Positions 59,228 through 64,000 of a stretch of DNA of 64,000 bases are shown here, in pieces. Made by a program: the position numbers and the translations under genes. How positions within the stretch are numbered: position 1 is the stretch's first letter; the number at the start of each line of letters is the position of its first letter. The notes below the pieces were generated by a model that was given only the letters and a program-made list of their open reading frames with translations, searched no databases and was not told the DNA's origin. Source of the DNA: Microbacterium forte (GTDB taxonomy: Bacteria > Actinomycetota > Actinomycetes > Actinomycetales > Microbacteriaceae); NCBI RefSeq assembly GCF_031885415.1, contig NZ_CP116871.1, positions 2,232,001-2,296,000 on the forward strand. The letters run 5' to 3'.

Positions 59228-60433
59228 ATGACCAGCACTTCCGCGCAGACCTGGTCGGCCCGTGCCGACACCGCGCAGCAGAGCCTCGACCACTTCTTCG
59301 GTGTTCCCGGCATCCAGTTCCTCGCGAACAGCCACCCGCATGACCGCGGCAACACCGAGGTCTTCAACTACTGGTGGCTCGCCCACGTGATCGACGCCCG
59401 GGTGGATGCCTGGGTGCGCACCGACGACGACGCCTGGATCGCGCAGGCGATCACCGCACGCGACAACATCGTCGAGCGCAACGGCGGGCAGCTCTTCAAC
59501 GACTACTTCGACGACATGCTGTGGTTCGCTCTCGCGCTCGAGCGCGTGCACCGGGCGACCGCCGAGCGGCAGTACCTCGACGAGGCGATCGCGATCTGGG
59601 ATCACGTCATCGCCGAGGGCTGGAACGAGACTCTCGGGTGGAGCCTCGCCTGGCGCAAACAGCAGCTCGCCTACAAGAACACTCCGGCGAACGGGCCGCT
59701 CGTGATCCTCGGGGTGCGATTGAGTCGCCTCGACACGTCGCGCGACTATCTGTCGTATGCGCGGCGGGCCTTCGACTGGCTGACCGCGAACCTGGTCGGC
59801 GACGACGGCTTCGTCGAAGACGGCATCAACCGCACCGGTGACGGCGCCGTCGACACCCAGTGGCGCTTCACCTACAACCAGGGGCTCTATGTCGGCGCCG
59901 CGGTCGAACTGTTCCGCGCCACGGGCGACGACGTCTTCTTGCAGCGGGCCGTGCAGACGGCGATCACCGCGGTGCGCGAGCTGAGCGACGGGACGGTCTT
60001 CCCCGACGAGGGAGACGGCGGCGACGAAGGCCTCTTCAAGGGCGTCTACTATCGCTACCTCGGTGAGCTGCTGGCGGTTCTGACCGAGTCGGACTCCTTC
60101 GCCCCGGAGCGGGTCGAGCTCGATGGCTTCGTGCGAGCCGGCACCGATGCGCTGTGGCAGAACGGCCTGGTCGACGAGCACCTGCGCCCGGGCAACGACT
60201 GGTCGCAGCCGCCGGTCGAGTGGATCCCCTACTCGACGATGGTCAGCGCGATCTTCGCCGTCGAGCAGCGGGCACGACTCGAGGCTCGAGAGGTCGGCGG
60301 TGTTGTCGGCGGTGTTGTCGGCGCTTCGGTCGGTGCTGCGGGAGCCGGGGCTGAGGCTCCGGCGGGTGCGGCTCCGTTGGGTGCGGCTCAGGTGGGTGCG
60401 GCTCAGGTGGGTGCGGCGCGCGTAGCACGCTGA
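59228..60433 (+). CDS. GH76 endo-alpha-1,6-mannanase, intracellular, with repetitive tail
   Basis: 401 aa. The GH76 catalytic pair is D95-D96 in NDYFDDMLWF; FNYWWLAHVIDARVDAW and WRFTYNQGLYVGAAVELF are further family-like motifs. There is no signal peptide, so it acts in the cytoplasm on imported chains. Residues about 356-401 are a low-complexity tail (VGGVVGGVVGASVG, then AAQVGAAQVGAARVAR) from 12- and 15-bp DNA repeats. It is the last gene of the operon. A 15-bp unit near 60372-60418 is nearly identical twice, so tail length may vary between strains. Confidence 0.92.
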   Translation: MTSTSAQTWSARADTAQQSLDHFFGVPGIQFLANSHPHDRGNTEVFNYWWLAHVIDARVDAWVRTDDDAWIAQAITARDNIVERNGGQLFNDYFDDMLWFALALERVHRATAERQYLDEAIAIWDHVIAEGWNETLGWSLAWRKQQLAYKNTPANGPLVILGVRLSRLDTSRDYLSYARRAFDWLTANLVGDDGFVEDGINRTGDGAVDTQWRFTYNQGLYVGAAVELFRATGDDVFLQRAVQTAITAVRELSDGTVFPDEGDGGDEGLFKGVYYRYLGELLAVLTESDSFAPERVELDGFVRAGTDALWQNGLVDEHLRPGNDWSQPPVEWIPYSTMVSAIFAVEQRARLEAREVGGVVGGVVGASVGAAGAGAEAPAGAAPLGAAQVGAAQVGAARVAR

Positions 60434-60545
60434 GACCGGCTCCATGATCCGCCCGTGGGCTTCGGCCTGCGGGTGGATCGCTGCGTTCGGGGGGTCTCCG
60501 CGTCCGACCGGATCTCGGCCTGCGGGGGCGGGGCAGCGGTCTCGT

Positions 60546-60617
60546 ATTCAGCATGATCGGCCGGGATCAGCGCCTCTACGACGGTTTCGAGCCGCGAATC
60601 CGAGATCCGTGCTGAAT
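60546..60617. terminator. Long inverted repeat between convergent GH76 and GntR-LacI genes
   Basis: ATTCAGCA (60546-60553) pairs with TGCTGAAT (60610-60617), and GATC follows each arm on the inner side. The intervening 56 bases contain no gene. It may act as a bidirectional terminator, though the loop is long. Confidence 0.35.
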
Positions 60618-60648
60618 TGTGAACGCGCAGCCGGTCAGACGCGACGAG

Positions 60649-61764
60649 TCAGCCGCGCGGAGCGGCCGACGACGAACCGAGGATGAGCTCCGTGGGCAGC
60701 ACGACCTTCTCGATCTCGCTCGGTGCGCTGATCTGGCGCCTCACCGACTCGACGGCCTTCTCGCCGAGAGTGCGCTGTTGCTGGCGGATGTGGGTGTAGC
60801 GGAACAGCCGTGTGTCGAACGTGGCATCCGGGTGGTCGAAGCAGACGATCGAGATGTCCGCCGGAACCTCGAGCCCGAGTCTGTGGCATGCCTCGCGTAG
60901 CATCAGCGCGATGTTGTACTCGGCCGCGACGTAGCCGGTGATGTCGGGATGCTCTTCGATGAACGCGACCAACCGGGCGATGTCCTGCTCGATGGTGTCG
61001 GCGCTGCCGGGCACGGTCGAGCCGATCGAGCGCAGCTCGGCGCTGTTCTCGAGGGGCAGATGGTTGGAGGCGTGAGCGTGGATGTACCCGTTGCGCCGAT
61101 CGTCGCTCGATGAGACGTGGCTGGTCGAGCTCACGAATCCGATGGTCTTGTGTCCGAGGTCCAGCAGGTGCTCGGTCGCAGCGCGCCCACCCGCGAGGTT
61201 GTCGGAGCAGACGGCCGAGACCGGGATCCCGTCGAAGAGGCGGTCGAGGATCACGACGGGGAACTTCTTGGCGACCAGTTCGAGGGCGGCGGGCGGGATG
61301 TACTCAGACGAGCTCGGAAGCAGGATCAGGCCCTCGACACCGGCGCCGACCAGGGCGCGGATGCAGGCGTCCTCGTCGGCGAGGTCGCCTCCGGATCGCT
61401 TGAAGACGACATGGGTGTCGGCGCCGGTCGCCGCGAGGATGCCCTCGATCACCTTGTTGCCGAAGCTGTCGTCGAAGCTGGTGATCACGCACCCGATCAG
61501 AGAGGGGCTGCGGTCGGCGTCGTTCTGCGCACGGGCGGGAGCCTGCGGCGCCGTGGGCGTGAGGCTGGTGACCACCGTGCCGATTCGCGGGCGGCGCATG
61601 ATCAGACCGTCGGTGCGCAGAAGATCGAGCGCCCGTTTGATCGTGATGGGGCTGACATCGAACCGGCTCGACAGCTCCGCCTCGGACGGCATCCGGTCGC
61701 CGACCGCGTACTCGCCCCGCAAGATCGACTCGCGCAACGCTTCGTACACCTGCTTGTAGAGCAC
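60649..61764 (-). CDS. GntR-LacI hybrid regulator of the mannan operon
   Basis: 371 aa. The N-terminal GntR winged helix (residues 1-70: MLYKQVYEALRESILRGEYA, PSEAELSSRFDVSPITIKRA, GTVVT) is fused to a LacI-type sugar-sensing domain (about 90-365: VILDRLFDGIPVSAVCSDN, HLLDLGHKTIGFVSS). This AraR-like architecture is usual for sugar catabolism repressors. It starts at ATG 61764, close to the proposed operator at 61795. It converges on the GH76 gene, so it most likely represses both itself and the operon. Confidence 0.93.
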   Translation of the reverse strand: MLYKQVYEALRESILRGEYAVGDRMPSEAELSSRFDVSPITIKRALDLLRTDGLIMRRPRIGTVVTSLTPTAPQAPARAQNDADRSPSLIGCVITSFDDSFGNKVIEGILAATGADTHVVFKRSGGDLADEDACIRALVGAGVEGLILLPSSSEYIPPAALELVAKKFPVVILDRLFDGIPVSAVCSDNLAGGRAATEHLLDLGHKTIGFVSSTSHVSSSDDRRNGYIHAHASNHLPLENSAELRSIGSTVPGSADTIEQDIARLVAFIEEHPDITGYVAAEYNIALMLREACHRLGLEVPADISIVCFDHPDATFDTRLFRYTHIRQQQRTLGEKAVESVRRQISAPSEIEKVVLPTELILGSSSAAPRG

Positions 61765-61794
61765 GTCTGTCCGATCGTTTCAGCCAATAGTTAT

Positions 61795-61806
61795 ATTTAA
61801 TCTACA
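61795..61806 (-). promoter_or_regulatory. Operator candidate upstream of the GntR-LacI gene
   Basis: ATTTAATCTACA, 30 bp before the regulator's start, matching the site at 54515. The bases around it (TAGTTATATTTAATCTA) are imperfectly palindromic and the only AT-rich stretch in the region. Confidence 0.5.
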
Positions 61807-61859
61807 GGCTTCGTGAACGGATGTCGCGCCGTATGCCACCTCGCCGCCGCGGGAACGAT

Positions 61860-63044
61860 TCACCGCGCGAGAACGGCATCCCCCATCGCCGCGAACGCCT
61901 CGCGCAGGATCGGCCGGGGAGTCGCGAACACGACGCGTACGAAGTCCTCGTACCCGCGTCCGAGCAGCGCCCCCTCGGTCAGCACGACTCCGGCGTGGTC
62001 GCGGAAGAAGGCGGCCGGCGCGCCCTCGATGCCCAGCGCGCTCGTGTCGATCCAGCCGATGTAGGTCGCATCCGGTTCGCGATAGATCGCGCCGGGAAGA
62101 TGTTTGGCGACGAGCGACCCCAGAAGGTGCCGCGTCTCGGAGAGATACGCGAGCACCCCGTCGAGCCATGGCTTGCCCTCGCGATAGGCCGCGGTCGACG
62201 CGACCACGCCGAGCGTCGCTGCGCCGTGCTGCACCGAGAACCCGAACCGGCGGTAGAGCTCCTGGTCGGCGTCATTGGACGTGATCAGCTGAGCGGTCTT
62301 GAGCCCGGGGATGTTCCATGCCTTCGACGCGCTCGTGCCGGTGACGGTGTGCGCGGCCGTGGCCTCAGACACCGACGCATAGGGGATGAACGGCCGGCCG
62401 TCGAAGCGCAGCGGCGCGTGGATCTCATCCGCGAACACCCGACCGCCGTGGCGCTCCACGATCTCGGCGAGCGCCTCGAGCTCGGCTCTCTCGACGACGG
62501 TTCCGGTCGGGTTGTGCGGGTTGCAGAGCACGAGCGTGCGGGCACCGGCGGCGAACGCCTCATCGATGCGCTGCAGGTCGTGATGCCAGCGTCCGTCGAC
62601 CTCGACACCGGGGATCTCGATCACCGGATGACCGATCGCGGGCAGATATGTCAGGAACGGCATATATGCGGGAGTGGGCACGATGACCGGTGATCCCGCG
62701 GGTGCGTACTCCTCCACCGCGACGCGCAGCGCGGCCATCACGTCGGACACCGGATGCACGCGCTCCGGATCGATCGCCCAGTCGTACTCCCGCTGCATCC
62801 ACTCGGCGGTCGCCTCACCGAGCCGGGCGGCCAGCGGGGGCGACAGGTATCCGAGGTTCTCTTCATCGATCGCTCGGTGCATGGCATCGGCGATCACGGG
62901 CGCGACGCCGAAGTCCATCTCGGCGACCCACGCGCCGATGCGTCCAGGGTGCAGACTCCACTTGCGGCTCTCAGGTCGATCGAGGTCGAACCTCGTGCGG
63001 GAGTCGAACGGATGCGGGTCAGTGCGCGCGCGGTGATCGGTCAT
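61860..63044 (-). CDS. Second PatB/MalY-type PLP-dependent lyase/aminotransferase
   Basis: 394 aa and paralogous to the gene at 52355: GAWVAEMDFGVAPVIADAMH, GYLSPPLAARLGEATAEW, VPTPAYMPFLTYLP, LCNPHNPTGTVVE, ADEIHAPLRF, and the PLP Lys in TSASKAWNIPGLKTAQ. It probably cleaves a C-S bond of an S-substituted cysteine. The start is the ATG at 63044. It is divergent in context from the sugar regulator and followed by nothing on its strand. A gap of 198 bp separates it from the DUF849 gene, and I see no gene in that gap. Confidence 0.92.
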   Translation of the reverse strand: MTDHRARTDPHPFDSRTRFDLDRPESRKWSLHPGRIGAWVAEMDFGVAPVIADAMHRAIDEENLGYLSPPLAARLGEATAEWMQREYDWAIDPERVHPVSDVMAALRVAVEEYAPAGSPVIVPTPAYMPFLTYLPAIGHPVIEIPGVEVDGRWHHDLQRIDEAFAAGARTLVLCNPHNPTGTVVERAELEALAEIVERHGGRVFADEIHAPLRFDGRPFIPYASVSEATAAHTVTGTSASKAWNIPGLKTAQLITSNDADQELYRRFGFSVQHGAATLGVVASTAAYREGKPWLDGVLAYLSETRHLLGSLVAKHLPGAIYREPDATYIGWIDTSALGIEGAPAAFFRDHAGVVLTEGALLGRGYEDFVRVVFATPRPILREAFAAMGDAVLAR

Positions 63045-63242
63045 GGCGAGCGGCTCTCAGCAGCCCGCGAACCGACATCGAGCAGCGCCACCGGCACGAC
63101 GGGTGCTCACGCGGTCACCCGTCGCAGGTCGACCGGCGCGGTCGGTGGTCGTGATCTCAGACACGAGTACTCCTTCACAGCGTGAGCTTCCACACTAAGG
63201 AAGGTCCTGTCGTCGTGCGATTCTCGTTTCGGTGAGTGACGG

Positions 63243-63983
63243 TCAGGATGCCGCGTCGCGTCGGCCGGCGAAGGCGATCCCGCTCGCCGTGCGCACCAGC
63301 GTCGCGTTGTCGGGAGCGGTCCGCCCGTCGGGGAGGGAGAGCGTGTCTTCGAGTCCGATGCGCGAATCGAGTTCGAGCTCGACGGCGAGCGTGAACGCGG
63401 GCCACGCCGATCGCAGTTCCCCATGCAGCAGGATCGGGATGATCGGCTCGTCGAGCCGCACGTGCGCGATCAGCCCCTCGGCGTGGCGACGAACGACTTC
63501 GACGGCCTCGTCGGGCAGTTCGATGAGCACGCGTGTGCATCGGCTGCGGACAGGCGACTGAGTCCAGGCCTCGAGCCCAGTCGCGTCCCAGATGCCCGCT
63601 TCGACTCCGACTCCTCGGCTGAGCAGCAGCTCGGCCACGTCGTCAGCGCCGGCCTCGTGCCAGTTGACAGATGCGAAGTCCGGGAGGTCCGTCCACTCCG
63701 AGATCGCGGCCAGCCGCCGCTCGACATCGGGCTCGATCCACGCTCCGGTCGTCACACCGATCGGCGCCTCGGGGCACGCGGCCCTCAAAGCCCGCAGCCA
63801 CCGCCCGACGTCAGCGGCAGCCAGGCTGTCGCGCCCCGCGGCATCCTTCGGGTGCACATGGATCTCGGTCGCTCCCGCGGCCACGGCCCGCGCCGCATCA
63901 GCTGCGGAGAGGGCTGCGTCGGCGCTCAGTGCCGGATGCTCTGTTGCCGAACGGGCGCCGTTGATGCAGGCCTGCAACAGCAT
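63243..63983 (-). CDS. Beta-keto acid cleavage enzyme (DUF849/BKACE)
   Basis: 246 aa. The BKACE fold is a (beta/alpha)8 barrel with a zinc site. GATEIHVHPKDAAGRDSL gives the first metal His pair (H-V-H), and DFASVNWHEAG and VGVEAGIWDATGLE give the conserved E-x-G and neighbouring residues. Family members cleave 3-keto acids with acetyl-CoA, as in 3-keto-5-aminohexanoate cleavage; this one is shorter than usual (about 270-300), so the C-terminus may be simplified. The ATG is at 63983, 17 bp from the window end. Confidence 0.88.
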   Translation of the reverse strand: MLLQACINGARSATEHPALSADAALSAADAARAVAAGATEIHVHPKDAAGRDSLAAADVGRWLRALRAACPEAPIGVTTGAWIEPDVERRLAAISEWTDLPDFASVNWHEAGADDVAELLLSRGVGVEAGIWDATGLEAWTQSPVRSRCTRVLIELPDEAVEVVRRHAEGLIAHVRLDEPIIPILLHGELRSAWPAFTLAVELELDSRIGLEDTLSLPDGRTAPDNATLVRTASGIAFAGRRDAAS

Positions 63984-64000
63984 CCGTCGGTCTGATCGGT

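Overview
The window is high-GC DNA from an actinobacterium. Codon use, the frequent words GGATGCC and GCATCC, the Map/XRE, pan and SulP neighbourhoods, and a dispersed GGTCGTTGAGCGAG...GAGACGAAACG repeat all suggest Microbacteriaceae, most likely Microbacterium; this is inferred from style, not from a search. It looks chromosomal. I saw no tRNA, rRNA, CRISPR array, insertion sequence, integrase or replication origin.

Layout. 0-9.4 kb: housekeeping and small regulators: a partial envelope-type protein, methionine aminopeptidase, an XRE regulator with a leaderless-looking start, an SDR, a divergent ArsR/MFS pair, a DUF2975/XRE pair, and a pantothenate operon (DUF2520-panC-panD-panB) with overlapping genes. 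9.5-11.1 kb: a SulP anion permease. 11.2-26 kb: a hexarate (glucarate/galactarate-type) locus with two glucarate dehydratase-family enzymes, 5-dehydro-4-deoxyglucarate dehydratase, an oxo-acid semialdehyde dehydrogenase, two D-2-hydroxyacid dehydrogenases, a complete peptide-family ABC importer, a TauE/SafE permease and a LysR regulator. Three intergenic regions of this locus share a 26-bp motif that may be the LysR site. 26.5-32.5 kb: a ferric/phosphonate-family ABC importer (binding protein, ATPase, fused double permease), a LacI regulator and a calcineurin-like phosphodiesterase.

32.5-41.6 kb is a lower-GC, mosaic accessory region. It holds a nuclease-like small protein, a DUF262/HNH (GmrSD-like) protein, gene fragments of an oxidoreductase and a MarR regulator, a HEPN-like protein, and a restriction-modification module with two C5 cytosine methyltransferases and an HNH endonuclease. 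After a few ordinary genes, 43.9-46.8 kb carries a stand-alone reverse transcriptase. Its 330-bp upstream region folds into several hairpins, and a divergent gene with an R-N-x-x-x-A-H motif lies beyond it. This is the best candidate for an uncharacterised defence system.

46.9-54.2 kb is ordinary: TetR, RibD-C reductase, VOC protein, a DUF2510-G5-Excalibur protein, GNAT, 6-phosphogluconate dehydrogenase, a PatB-type lyase and a GIY-YIG protein. 54.5-61.8 kb is a compact alpha-1,6-mannan oligosaccharide locus: GH125, two sugar permeases, a binding protein, GH76 and a GntR-LacI hybrid regulator. A 12-mer, ATTTAATCTRCA, sits upstream of both the operon and the regulator. The window ends with a second PatB-type lyase and a beta-keto acid cleavage (DUF849) enzyme.

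Two intergenic repeat families recur: the GGTCGTTGAGCGAG element (at least 18 arms in eight clusters, often as inverted pairs) and a nested GGAGGAGA palindrome (three copies). A 17-G run and eight GCATCC units precede the mannan operon.
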